Below are positions 33,961-46,057 of a stretch of 64,000 nucleotides of DNA, piece after piece. The DNA is from Quillaja saponaria. Its lineage: Eukaryota; Streptophyta; Magnoliopsida; Fabales; Quillajaceae. Made by a program: the position numbers and the translations under genes. A model generated the notes under the pieces. That model worked only from the letters and a program-made list of their open reading frames with translations, did no database searches and had not been told where the DNA came from. The first letter of the stretch is position 1; each line of letters starts with the position of its first letter. Location: positions 23,099,652 to 23,163,651 of the forward strand of contig CM055613.1 of the NCBI GenBank assembly GCA_029379385.1. Direction: 5' to 3'.

Positions 33961-35270
33961 TTCCTAGTGATACCGAGCCTAACCCAAGAAGGGAGGACCA
34001 AAACTTGGAACATTGTAAGGCTATAATACTAAGAAATGGTAAAAATTTAGAAAAGCCTACAAAGCAATTTAAGGGTCCAATTAAGCCGGTTGTAGTAGAT
34101 GCCTCCCTTGAGAAGTCGGAAAAGGAAGAGCAAGCTGAACTGATAAATTTTATTACACATCTACGATTTCCTCATCACTTACACAAACCCAAACTTGACA
34201 AACAATTTCAAAAATTCTTGGATGAATTCAAGAAGCTTCACTCAACATACTATTTGCTAAATCACTTGAGCAAATGCCAAAGTATATCAAGTTTATAAAG
34301 GACATCTTGTCCAAGAAAAGAAGGATACAGGAGCATGATCTAGTCACCTTGACTGAGAATTTAGTGCCATCCTTTAAACAAAACTACCACTTAAGTTGAA
34401 AGATCTTGGTAGTTTTAATATTCCGACCATAGTAGGCGCTACATTTTGTGGATGAGCACTATGCGATTTGGAAATGAGCATTAATCTGATGCTATTTTTA
34501 ATATTTCAAAAGCTTGGACTGAAAAAAAGTTAAATTTAGCCAACCAAGGTAATCCTTCAATTGGCTGACCTATTACAACGTATCTTTAAAGGATAATTGA
34601 AAAAGTTTTAGTTAAGGTGGATGGACTTATCTTTACAACCAACTTCCTTATTTTAGATATGAAGGAATATAAGAAAGTTCTCTTGATTTGGGAAGTGCCA
34701 TTCCTAGCCATTGGTAGAGCTCTTATAGATGTTCAAAGGGAGAACTAACTATGAGAGCCTAAGACCAAGAAGTAAAATTTAACATTTTTGAGGCTATGGA
34801 TATACCCTCTCAATTGGAGGACTGCTATGCATTTGAGGTAGTGCAAGAATCTGGTAGCAAGAACGCCCATGAAATAAATGGTACTTATGATTCCTCATCA
34901 TTACTATTGAGCCACCACTTGATTACAAAGCCTAAAGTATCAAAGCCTAAAGGCTTAAACAAAAAGATAGTTAGCAAGTGGTGGGAGTATATACCAAAAG
35001 GAATCAAGTTTGAAGAACCATAACTTGTTAAAGAAGACTTTACTAAAGTCCATATCATAATTAGTGCAAGAGGTACAAGAGTACTAAAAGGAGGTTTATG
35101 AACATGTAGACAAGAAGGCAGCTCAAGATCACCATCTTTCTTGATAATGCCACTTGAGCAACACAAAGTCAAGCCAACGACTTTAAACCAAGCTTTTCTT
35201 GGGAGGCAACCCAAGTTTCTTAACTCTTTTCTCTATTTAAATTTTGTTGATTTTTATTTTTACTCAGCCT
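33961..35270 (+). pseudogene. Second Athila gag-protease fragment with pol deleted
   Basis: At 33965 the reading returns to gag (SDTEPNPRR, then EHCKAIILRNGKNLEKP), followed by LDKQFQKFLDEFKKLH (34195-34245). A retropepsin-like block comes next (ALCDLEMSINLM-like, 34455-34495; DVQKGELTMRA-like, 34730) and then a 75-codon frame at 34796-35023. RT, RNase H and integrase are missing. The pol-end phrase appears at 35185-35214. With the preceding fragment this gives the order gag-RT-gag, not that of any normal element. Confidence 0.8.
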
Positions 35271-35510
35271 TTATTTGCTCTCTGCTAGGCCAAGGAAAGC
35301 ATCATAAATCATAGCCAGAAGCCCTACCTCTGTGGAGCCATGGAATTACAAGCTGCGGCACCCCAACTTCAAGAATCAGGTAATTCAACCAGAGAGTATC
35401 ATGCCATGACTGCGTACTTTATAAAACCCAGATATGAACTCAGAGGCTAATGCACCGCATCACCCAAATTGTAAAATTATAATTTTTCAAATAGAAAGCA
35501 TGGCGTCATA
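35271..35510 (+). other. Athila pol-ORF2 spacer with GC-rich words (left part)
   Basis: Non-coding, with words such as AAGCTGCGGCACCCC and GCACCGCATCACCC. The composition continues at 55766-56030. Confidence 0.55.
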
Positions 35511-35863
35511 TGTAATACCTTATCTAATTGATACTTGTTAATGAAAGTAAATTAGAGGAAATTGTTAATGATGTGTTAGGGTATAGATATGTATGTTATA
35601 GAAGTTCAAGATGAGTTATACTAAAGAGGATTTAGTAGCATTTGAAGGAAAAATTTAAGGATTAGTTGACAATAACAAATGTTACAATGGATCCAACATT
35701 TTCGAGGAGGAGGAAAGAGGAGTCCAATATTATTTAAGGAAGACTAGGGATTGCTAATCTGCTTACTCGTGAAGCCTTCTCCCTTTCAAGCTGAAGAGTA
35801 AAGAAAGGTAGCCCTTGCCCTCGAATACATGGGGGAGATCACACCTTCGGAGGGAGGGGCCTC

Positions 35864-35935
35864 ATTTGGGGTGGATTTGAACTAAAGAATAGAAGTTTTG
35901 TAGACTCATAGCTTAGCCACTTAGCTACGGTTCCC
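35864..35935 (-). other. tRNA-like (Pol III A/B box) segment
   Basis: On the minus strand GGGAACC is followed by TAGCTAAGTGG (A-box-like, 35918-35928), a possible AGCT/AGCT D-stem and AGTTCAAATCC (B-box-like, 35873-35883) at tRNA spacing. The 3' acceptor strand does not pair well, so it is not a functional tRNA by eye. It could be a SINE head, a tRNA relic or an organellar insert; the neighbouring 35700-35860 is unusually GC-rich for the region. Confidence 0.4.
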
Positions 35936-37889
35936 TATCAATTCCATGTCTTTCTCCTTTGTATGACTTTGATAGAAGCTTGTGAACTATTGTTAAGGAA
36001 GATAAATTTAGGAAATATACATATATACATATATATATATATATAGATTGCTTAGTTACTTGATAATTTGAATAAGTAAAAGGATAAGAAAAATTTATTA
36101 GATAGAGGTAGAACATAAGACTAGGATCATTTACGGTAATTACATGTTCTAAGCTTTACTTTAATTAAGTAGCATACCTTTAAGTTAGATGTTAATGGAA
36201 AAAAAAAAGTGTATAATAAGGAAACTTGAAATAATATATATATATATATATATAAATATATGAGTAGGATACCTTAGAAAGATAGAGAAATAATAAATAA
36301 TAAATGATTTGATTGCTAGTTGTAAGTGTATACAAGCATAATTATTAATTGTAAAATTTTACTAAGTATATTATAGCATTATAAAATAATCATGTACAAT
36401 TGGATGGGTGGAGAAGTAATGATTAATTGATTATCAAATTTTTAATCGAGAACAAATAATGAGGAAGTGGAAGATTTAAATAATATAAATAAATTATTAG
36501 TGGAAAGGTATAGAAGGAATTTTGGAGTAGCCCAGAGTTCTTCTTCTCCAATTTTCTATAAATGTTCACTCAGAGAAAAAGAAAGAGAGAACTAGAGAAA
36601 GAACCAGTTGCATGTTAAGGAAATTCATCTTAAATTGAAAATATAATCGGACTATAATACTCAACAGACCTAAGAGAACCTGTTACTTGGATGATAAGGC
36701 AAGTCTAGGCAAAATTAAGGAAGTTGGTGATTTAAGCAATTGAAGGAGAATTTAGCAGGTAGACAGACTTTAAAAGGGAAGTTGGTAGACGCTAAAGCTA
36801 GGGAAACTAGTTGCTGGTTGCTAGGAATTATAAGTAGGTGCTATGTAGTTCTTAGTTTAGGTTCTTTTTTTAATTAAAATGAATAATCCTTATATTTACT
36901 TTTGGATATTCGGCTTATAACTTACATGTATGAATTATGTGGGACTTGTTCAAACTAGTATTATAGAGAAATTCATTTATAACATGATTGTATACATTGT
37001 GTTGCATGATAAATTTATGTTGGCCCTAGAAGTGCCAGGACCCTAGAAGTGTCTTAACAATATAGTATTTGGATCTAGTTATTAAAGGGGATAGAAATTC
37101 TCAAGGGTGCTTGTTAATCCGTTTATGGTACAAGTCTAGATTTGTCCTTGTTAGTATCAATGAAAAATCAGCACATAAGTGTACTTGCATCATAAAGGTT
37201 TAATTTGTGTTTTAAGCTTTTGTAATAAAAATCAGGCATACTTCTCTTTATGAATTCCAATATGTAATACCTATTGAGATTTGTGTCTCACGGTTTTTGT
37301 ACTAAAATGCCTACAAATTGATAAGTACTCAAAACCAGTGTGAAAGTGGTGGCTTTTATTGTGCATGCTACTCACTGCTATTATTTCTCCTATCTGGAAT
37401 TTTATGTGGACTGTACTTGCATCCATGAATAATGGTAGACTTTATATGGATACTATGAAAATGAGGAGGAAGGAAGCCCTATGGAAGAATAGTTAGGAAC
37501 TAGCTAATATTTTGTAAATATATATAAACTAGATTATAGAATATGATGTAACTCTACCTATGTAACTCCCGGTCTTATTGTTTTGTTATAGGAAACTAAG
37601 GAAGTTGTATCAAGGCAATGCCCTAATACTAGTTGTAAATATCTATTATCATGTAAGTAAAAATGATGATGATAAGGAAAGAGTCCTTGTTTATGCCTAT
37701 TGGTTTACGGATTAAGTTAGAAGTCTTAAATTAAAGTAATTTACCTTACTTGTTATCCTATTTCAAGAAGGGTAGGAATTAAAGAAATGCAGTTAAATAG
37801 GTATATATATGTGTGTGTGTGTGAAATTATGTTTTCAAAAATGATAGAATAAGTAGATTTAGATAGATTGATAAGAAGTTGTCCACAAA

Positions 37890-38782
37890 TGATAGGAATT
37901 GTACAAAAGGCAAGCGCACGTATCGTCCTCAAGTAATTATTTTTTATGCTAATTACCATAATGCTGTAGCTTAACTTTAATCAAACCAATGTAAATTCAG
38001 AGATAAATTTGATTTTAAAATATTTAAAATTAGGTTATCCCTCATACCATACTTTAATAACTTTAATTCAATTCAATTCATGCATTAGCTAATATTAACC
38101 CAAATTTCTTAATCAATTACTAGCATACTCCTATGTCTAGCAATTATATATTTTTCTTAATCTAAGACCTTAGATTCCTATGATAATTATTCTAAAACAA
38201 ACTCATTAAGACCCAATCTCCTAGTTATTTATGGTAAAAGAGCATATCCCTATCTCTTAAACAAATAAGATCATCTAAATTATATGAATAATCTAAACAT
38301 AAGTTATATCACATCACGCTACAGCTTCATTCTTCAAGCGCTGTAGCTTCTTCTTATCACGCTAAGGTTTCATTCTTCAAGTACCACAACTTCCATCTCC
38401 CTAACTCATTTGGTTTTTTCTCTCTTTGTATCAGTGTTGCAACTTCATATTAGTGGTGTCACGGTTGAGTCCTCTTTACCTTTTTATCAAGTTCTTCCAT
38501 TTAGGGCTTTGTGGCTTCATGTTATTCAGTGCTGCAGCGCCAGTTGAGTTAGTTTCCTTCTCTAATTCGAACTTGGACATTGAAAGGACACCTAAAACAA
38601 ATTAAATACCAGAGTTCGGAAAACTACTCCAAATTAAAATAAAAACTCTACAAAACTCCTAAAAACAACCTAAAACAACTCTAACATTATATTTAACTAG
38701 TATTCTAATTCAAAATATCAGGATTAGGATCAAATATGAATTCAAATCATAGTGAAATAACTCTATTATTCTAGAGTTATCA
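37890..38782 (-). repeat. Athila 3' LTR, promoter region deleted
   Basis: 893 bp. It matches the 5' LTR at both ends. Compared with that LTR it lacks several hundred bp, including the TATA region seen at 48636-48646, between TTATATCAC (38309) and the CCTCTTTRCC phrase (38466). Confidence 0.88.
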
Positions 38783-40073
38783 TAACCCCAAACCTAATTT
38801 ATTAATGATAAGCTAATTATTCCCCTAAAAATCCTCAAACTTTATAACAAAGACTTGATTCAAGATAACACACAACCAAATTTATCATGTTCAGGTAATC
38901 CTTATGTGTGTATGTGCAAGACATTGTCACTAGAGTTAGGTGGTTTTAAAATATTCTCAAAAGAACTCAAAGACTAATCCTAACTACTCAACTTCGTCTT
39001 TCCTTCCACTCTCCACTAATGTAGGCTAATATTTAGTTAAAACTTAATAGGTCTTTTATTCAGTTTGTAATGTTAGACTAGGGTAAAGGTTTAATGAAAT
39101 GGAATTTTTGGTTCAACTATTTTATCTCATGATTTGAATCACCCGATATATTTCTTCTTTTGTGTGGCATGATGTTCTCCACTTTTTTCTTTTTTACTTC
39201 CTTTTCCTTCTTTTATTATTTCTACCAAACCTTGGGTTTTTAGAAATCATCAAGGATTTTCACATATTCCCCTAACTTAATTTTTTTTTTTCAAGTGGGG
39301 ATGATCATATAATATATTTTTCTTTTCTTGCTTGTAATGTACTCCTTCTCATAGATTTGCTTCGAGCTCATTCTCTTTTCCTTTTGAACTTAAAGAAACT
39401 ACATATTAGATGTGCTTAACGTAATAGGGTGCAAATGGGTCTTTCAAACAAAGGATTGGTTAGTATATGCATGTGTTAGAAAAAAAAAATAGGCATTAGG
39501 CTCAAAAATAGGTAGATAAAGAAATATAGAATCATTGGTGGATATACAAATGTTCTATCGATCTAAAAATGACCTAAATCATATTATCAACTAAGTTTCA
39601 TCTAGGATTTTGCCTCGAGATGAATTCTTGCTCATTAAGGAAGTCAAAAAGAGTTTAGAGTTTTTATAGAAACATAAAATTAAAAACATCAACCCTAGGC
39701 GACAATGGTCTTTGTGTAGTGTATATTATGTGGTATATGCCTTAATTATAATAAATTCAAAAAATTATATTTACATATTATCAAAATCAATATTAATGCA
39801 TAAATAATACTATCATAGGCATAAGGGAATCTTAGACATCATTGAAAACTTAACTTGCCATATTTTTAATACGATACAGGAAAAGAAACCCAATACATCT
39901 TAATTAGTTAATTACACATAATCAGGGGTTAACTAAGTATTAGAATATAGAATTATCACACAACTTTTAGTTACTCTCCCAAACTTATACTAAACATTGT
40001 ACCAATGTTTTAAAAAGAAGTAAGAAAATAACAAAAGGAAAACAAAATAGAAGATAAAGAAGACTCCATTCAG
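38783..40073 (-). other. Athila 3' untranslated region and purine tract
   Basis: Non-coding. Next to the LTR the minus strand reads TAGGTTTGGGGTTA (38783-38796), the polypurine tract. Blocks such as the CTTTCCTTCCACTCTCCACT region (about 39000) recur at 62570 and, inverted, at 58710, showing that all three Athila elements are related. Confidence 0.75.
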
Positions 40074-41138
40074 TCATCGAAATCTATATCAATGTCCTCA
40101 TCGGGACATAGGAATAGGGCTGGTGACTCGGGACAAGGAGGGAAAGTGGAAGGATCTCATCCTTGTTACTGCAGCATCATCCTCAGCAGTTGGTTGTTTA
40201 GTGGTTGATAGCATGTGTATGCTGCTATTGGTCTACACACTGCACCTCCAGTCTTAAAATGAGCTGAGTCAATGTCAGCTTCTGTGTACCAATCGGCTGA
40301 GCTGGATTTGCTGGATCACTTTTACCTACTTTAGCATTTCGGATTTGAAACTTGTTCATTAGCTTATCATGAATGGTACCCTTTAGCAAGAGCAACGGCT
40401 CTATGTCCTCCCAAAGTACACTAGCTCCACGGTACAATTCGGTGATGATTGAGGGAAACCAGATTCCCAAGCATCTAGAGTTTGCCACCTGCAAAATTAC
40501 ACTATGAATAATTCTACCAACATCAATGGACATACCTCGAATAATAACATATACTAGAATGGCTCTCTCCTTAGACATATTACTGGCATGTCCACTAGGG
40601 AGGATGTTGGGGAGCACAAAGTAGTACCAAGCCTTTGTAGGGGCTAGTAGCTAACTGGCTCGAAAGTGAACTGGCTCTCCATTGGTCAGCTTCCAAACAT
40701 AGCCTTGATGGCACAATGTACCAATGACTTCATCATAGTCCATTATCCTACTCGCATAAGTCATGTACTCATTAGTCTTGCGGACATCTGGAATGCCATA
40801 ATATGCATTAATTGCAGTGCTTGTGAATGAGACCATCTTTCCTCTCACCATTACTCAACTATCCGTGGGTTCTACCAGATTAGCATAAAATTCCAAAGCC
40901 ACTGCAATGACTCCATCTGAGGGTGGTGCACATAAATTAGCCCAGTGTTTATTGTTAAACAGCTTGGACATCCCGAGAAGTAATCCTGGTTGAGGTGTAG
41001 GCCTCTTTGTACCACAACTTCTTTCGTGACAAGCCCTTTGTGAAATCGCTTTTCTAAAGTAGTAGAGATGAACCAGCTATTGTCAAAGCTCTGTCCAAAT
41101 GATCGAGCACGCTTAGTAGCTTTTATCTTAGGTCCCAT
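40074..41138 (-). pseudogene. Athila ORF2 ('putative plant transposon protein' domain) in the env-like position
   Basis: About 355 codons with a few frameshifts, between integrase and the 3' LTR, where Athila elements carry an 'env-like' ORF. ATG at 41138 opens a basic region (MGPKIKATKRARSFGQ). In order: SWFISTTLEKRFHKGLV, a conserved block KMVSFTSTAINAYYGIPD (40840-40790), VWKLTNGEPVHFRA, GHASNMSKERAILVYVI, GIWFPSIITELYRGA, and an acidic end DEDIDIDFDD at 40074. The central block resembles the plant-transposon-protein domain usually listed as PF20167. I see no signal peptide or membrane segment, so envelope function is not supported. Role unknown. The plus-strand copy is at 56640-57590. Confidence 0.78.
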
Positions 41139-42450
41139 TGTCTTGAAAAAAAACTTCAAAATAATCCCGAACCCCAAATTACCCAGCAACAACATCACCC
41201 ACAACCCATTAATCAATAAAAAAAGGTCCTAGATCCACACAGCATTTAGAGGAATCCTCAAGCATGTTATCCCAACATCATATCATTTATGCAAAACTCA
41301 TCAATATGCATCATCCATCCTCCCCCTCCCCCAAACCTATTTCACTTAAATCAATTTATCAAGAACATTCAAGATATATAGGGGTAAGGTCATAGTGATA
41401 TGATATACATTCATATAACATCAAATTCATGTAACATTACCCAAGAACTTATTACTAGGATAGAAAATGTAGTTCTCATGAAACCAAAAATGCAAAATAA
41501 AAAATTATGTATAGAATCCCCTAAAGATCATATCTATGTACAATCTATCAAGGACTTAAACATACAACATAAGAAAAGCATTCTACCTACAAGAAAATTC
41601 ATAGAATGTAAAGAGAAATGGAAGAGTACTTATTTATGTTGAAGCAATTCCAAATACAATGCAAACCATGATGTGGGTAAGGGGTTTTTTTTGTAAACGT
41701 GTTAAAAGGGACTAGAATGTGGTTGGGATGGTGGTTTGTAGCCTAAAATCTCTGATTTCATAAGATTGGGTGTTTAGGCTATGAGTTGTGGCAATTTTGG
41801 TTCTGAAATTGCGTTTTAGAAACAGAGATCGCGATATGGCACTATGGCATCAAGGTGTAAGAGCCGCAACATTGTGTCCTAGAATTTGAAAATTATAGAA
41901 TAAGCGGTTTGGCACTGCAGGGTGAGAATCATGATGTCGCGGCACAATGCTCTCTATGTAAAACCCAGTTTCTTTTTGAATTGATGGCGCCGCAGCTTAA
42001 GTAAAGGAGTGTCACAACGTAATGCATTCTTTTTAAAATGGTTTTATTTTTGGTTAAGTGGAGCCATGGTGCCAAAGAGATGATGCTGCAGCATGAGTCT
42101 TACTGCCTAAACTGTGATTTTTCATTGGATTTAAGTGTAACGACGTATGTATTTGTGAGGTCGCGGCTTAAAGCAATTTGAGAACTAAACTAGGCTTTCT
42201 TTTCCATAGAGTCATGGCTTGAATTCATGAGGGCAGCAGCGCAATGCTCCATGTTTAGGTTCATATATATTCAGATCAAGAGGCACTGCAGTGTGAAGTA
42301 TTGTTGCGTCGCAGCTTCAATGTTCTTGCTGAGGGGATTAGTCTTTGTTTCCTAAGAAAAGATAATATGAAGGCTAAGTGTATAGTACATATTAAAACAT
42401 TATTAAACTAAAAATAATAAATAAATAAATAAAAGAGGTTTTAGAAACTT
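41139..42450 (-). repeat. Athila spacer with an array of GC-rich words
   Basis: Non-coding. At 41830-42330, words like GCACTGCAG, GTCGCGGC, GCCGCAGCTT and GCTGCAGCATG recur every 70-100 bp in AT-rich sequence, a degenerate repeat. The same vocabulary is found in the other Athila spacers and in the LTR at 59250-59650. Confidence 0.6.
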
Positions 42451-43720
42451 CAGTTGCCTCCCAAGAAGCGCTTGGTTTAAAGTTATCAGCTTGACTCAGT
42501 TACTCAAGTAGCTTCACTAAGTTTAATAGAGGTATGATCATTGTTAATTTTTCCTCCCCAATAATGTTTTAATCGTTGGCTATTCACTTTAAATGTTCTA
42601 TAGGGATTAGTGGCTATTAACTCCACGGCATCATATAAAAACACTTTGGCAAAGGTGAACGGTACAGACCATCTTGACTTGAGTTTGCCTAAGAAAATCT
42701 TCAACGGGGAATTGTAGAGCATGACTTGTTAACCCTGCTCAAAGTGGTGCTCAACAATCCTTTAATCATGTAGCTTCTTAGTCTTCTCCTTGTAGAATTT
42801 GGCATTCTCAGAAGCATTGAGCTTAAACTCATCCATCTTATTCAATTGGAGAAGTCTCATTTTACCATCAGCTTGATAGTTAAAGTACAGTTTTTTTATT
42901 ACACAATAGGCATTATGCTCTAGCTCAACCGATAGATGGAGCCGAAAAGGAGACATGACTAAAGAGGTCTTGTAAGCTATTCGGTATGCCCATAATGCAT
43001 CATCCAATCTCTTGGACTAATCTTTCCGTGACAGACATATAGTTTACTCTAGAATCCTCTTGACCTCTTGATTGAGATCTTAGCTTGTCCACTTGTTTGT
43101 GGATGATAAGCTAGTGCAACCTTGTGATTCACCCTATATTTAGCAAGGAGAGCTCCCACTTGTTTGTTACAAAATTCCATCACTGAGGATTGCTCAGGGT
43201 GTACCAAAGCGTGTAAAGATGTTCTTTTTCAAGAAGTTGATCACGACTTTAGAGTCATTGGTTGGTACAGCAATGACTTTAACCTTCTTAGAGACATAAT
43301 CCATAGCAACAAAAATGTACTAATTGGTATATGAGGAGATGAATGGACCCATGAAATCCATCCCCCATACATCAAACAATTCCATTTCAAATATGTTGTT
43401 GAGTGGCATCTCATTCTTCCTAGATATGTTGTCCATCCTTTGGCACCTGTCACATTTGGAAACAAACTCAATAGCATCCTTAAATAAAGAAGGTCAATAA
43501 AAACCTGATTGGAGCACTTTTGCTACAGTTCGGCTTTTTCCAAAGTGACCTCCATACTCCGAAGCATGGTAGTGGTGAAGTATATTCTCCACCTATTATT
43601 CTAGAACACATTCCTAAAATCTTATCAACATAATGCTTAAACAAGAAAAGATCATCCCAAACAAAGAATTATATATCATGTAAAAGCTTTTTCTTTTGTT
43701 AAGAAGTTAAGTTAAGAGGA
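42451..43720 (-). pseudogene. Athila integrase remains
   Basis: Integrase joins the cDNA to the host genome. On the minus strand, in several frames: zinc-binding region ending CDRCQRM-like (43450), core domain WGMDFMGPF-like (43360) and YIFVAMDYVSKKVKVIAVPT-like (43300), then [10 protein letters not shown] (43110). An 81-codon frame (43007-42762) holds [21 protein letters not shown] 72-codon frame (42722-42504) holds the C-terminal KSRWSVPFTFAKVF. It ends with the pol-end phrase at 42451-42495. Many stops. Confidence 0.88.
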
Positions 43721-43774
43721 AAAACTTTGCCAACTAGATAGTTGACAAAGTTAGCATACCAAGGCAATAGTTTA

Positions 43775-44224
43775 TTAACAACTTGGAAGAGTTGTTTCAT
43801 TTATATGAATGGGTTCAGCCACTTGATGATCTCCTTCTAGTCTTGATAAGTGATCAATAACTTGATTTTCATAGCCTTTTCTGTCTCTTATCTCCAAGTC
43901 AAATTCTTGTAATAACAAGATCCACATTATTAACCTAGGCTTTGCATCTTTCTTGTTAATCAAATACTTAATAGCATAGTGGTCAGTAAAAACAATGACA
44001 TAAGTTCCAATTAAAGAAGATCGAAATTTGTCAAAAGCAAACACTACTGCTAAAAGTTCTTTTTCAGTTGTGGTATAGTTCAATTGAGCACTATTTAAAG
44101 TTTTGCTATCATAATATATAGAGTGAAATTTTTTTTCTTTTCTTTGTCCTAACATTGCCTCTACTGCATAGTAACTAACTTCACACATCAATTCAAATGG
44201 TAGGTTCCAATTTGGGGTTACCAT
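43775..44224 (-). pseudogene. Athila RNase H domain
   Basis: An uninterrupted 149-codon frame covers the RNase H domain, which removes RNA from the RNA-DNA hybrid. Visible: [59 protein letters not shown] and [11 protein letters not shown]. The usual first catalytic Asp of the 'C-D-A-S' motif is Glu (CEVS), so activity is doubtful. It ends [11 protein letters not shown]. Confidence 0.92.
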
Positions 44225-45356
44225 AATTGGGGGTTGTTATTAATCTATTTTTCAACTCTAAAAATGCAATAAGACATGCATCATCAAATATGAATGGGGT
44301 GTCTTTTTCTAGGAGATTACAAAGTGACTTGGAAATTTTTGAAAAGTCTTTTATGAATCTCCTATAGAAGCTGGCATGGCCTAGAAATATTTTTATTCCT
44401 TTTATTAAACTAGGGGAGGTAATTTTTCTAAGGTTTCAATCTTAGCTCGATCTATCTCAATTATCTTATTAGACACCTTATGGCTTAGAACTATACCTTT
44501 TTGTACTATGAAATGATACTTTTCTCAATTTAAGACCAAGTTGGTCTTTCACATCTTTTAAGCACTAAGGTTAAAATATAAAGACATTCATCATATGAAT
44601 CACCTAATACAGAAAATTCTTCCATAAAAACTTCAAGCCCTTTGTTTCCACCATATTAGTGAAAATTGCTATCATGTACCTTGTCGGGGCATTGCATAAA
44701 CCAAAAGGCATCCTTCTAAATGCAAAGGTGCCATAAGGGCAAGTAAATATATTTTTTTCTTGGTTTTTCGAAGTAATAACAATTTGATTATACCTCGAAT
44801 AACCATCTAGAAAGTAATAATATTCCTTACCTGCCAGCCGGTCAAGCATTTGGTCAATGAAAGGAAGGGGAAAGTGGTCTTTTCTTGTAGTTTTATTTAG
44901 CTTCTAGTAATCTATGCATACTTTCCAACCAGTAATGGTTCTTGTAGGAATGAGTTTATTGTTTGCATTTGCAACAAATGTCATGCCTCCTTTTTTTGGT
45001 ACATATTGGATAGGACTTACCCAATGACTATCCTAGATTAGATAGATAATTCCAGCATCTAACCCCTTGATTATTTCCTTTTTCACCATCTCTTTCATTA
45101 TAGGATTAAGCCTCCTTTGATGCTCAATTGTTGTTTTATGGTTATCCTCAATGATGATCTTGTGCATACAAATTGAATGGCTTATTCCTTTAATGTCAGC
45201 AATTGTCCATCCCAAAACTCTTTTATGTTCTTTTAATATAGGAATGAGTTTGTCTTCTTGCATGTTAGTGAGAGAAGCAAAAATAATAATAGGCAAAGTA
45301 GAAGAAGGACTAAGAAAAGCAAACATTAGATGATTAGGTAATGGTTTCAACTCCAA
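44225..45356 (-). pseudogene. Athila reverse transcriptase remains
   Basis: A 107-codon frame (45356-45033) starts RT with ILKEHKRVLGWTIADIKGIS and IEHQRRLNPIMKEMVKKEII. An 81-codon frame (44849-44604) has the YSRYNQIVI and TFAFRRMPFGLCNAP phrases. Continuing in the shifted frame at about 44640-44620, the catalytic loop reads VFMEEFSVLG: both Asp of the expected x-x-D-D are Glu. Stops between blocks. Inactive. Confidence 0.9.
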
Positions 45357-46057
45357 GGTAGGAGGTTCTCAATTGATGGCTTTAATCCGGATGGAGTGGA
45401 TGTTGGTAAATCCATATTTTCAAATCTTGGATTTGGTTTCAGTATTTCTGGTGATGCACCTAATAATTTTATACACTCCTTAAAATCATCATTTTCTCTT
45501 GTAGAGTGTGAAATTATTGAAGCTTCAATAGGGTCACTTGGATGCTCTTTCAAGAACATCTCTTGAACAAGGTTACTCACCACATCAATTGCAAAATATT
45601 CTTCATGGTCTTGAGGGAATTTCATGGATTGAAATACATTAAATTTAATCTCTTAGTCATTTACCCTCATGGTGAGTTCACCTTTTTGGACATCTATTAG
45701 TGTCCTATTAGAAGCTAGAAAAGATCCTTCTAATATAATGGGTACCTCCCTCTTTTCTTCTATGTCTAAAACTATGAAATCAGCAAGGAAGATCAATGTG
45801 TCCACCTTAACTAGAACATCTTTTACAATTCCTTTAGGGTGTATAAGTGATCTATCAACTAATTGTAGAGTTACTGATATTGGTTTTACTTCACTTATTC
45901 CCAACTTTTGATAAATTGATAAGGGCATTAAATTTATACTAGCTCTTAAGTCACAAAGTGCCCTACCAAAGTGTTGGGTGCCTATGGTGCAAGGAATAGT
46001 AAAATTGCCTGGATCTTTCAACTTGGGTGGTAGTTCTTTAGATGTATGGTATTGCAC
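45357..46057 (-). pseudogene. Athila aspartic protease region
   Basis: The 134-codon frame (46057-45653) carries the Athila protease-like domain: TIPCTIGTQHFGRALCDLRA (active-site region, with D-L-R in place of D-L/T-G), SINLMPLSIYQKLG, FIVLDIEEKREVPIILEGSF and IDVQKGELTMRVND. A 92-codon frame (45625-45347) continues (HEEYFAIDVVSNLVQEMF, then KELGAS-type and LKPNPRFENMDLP) towards RT. The protein would cut Gag-Pol. One stop separates the two frames. Confidence 0.88.
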
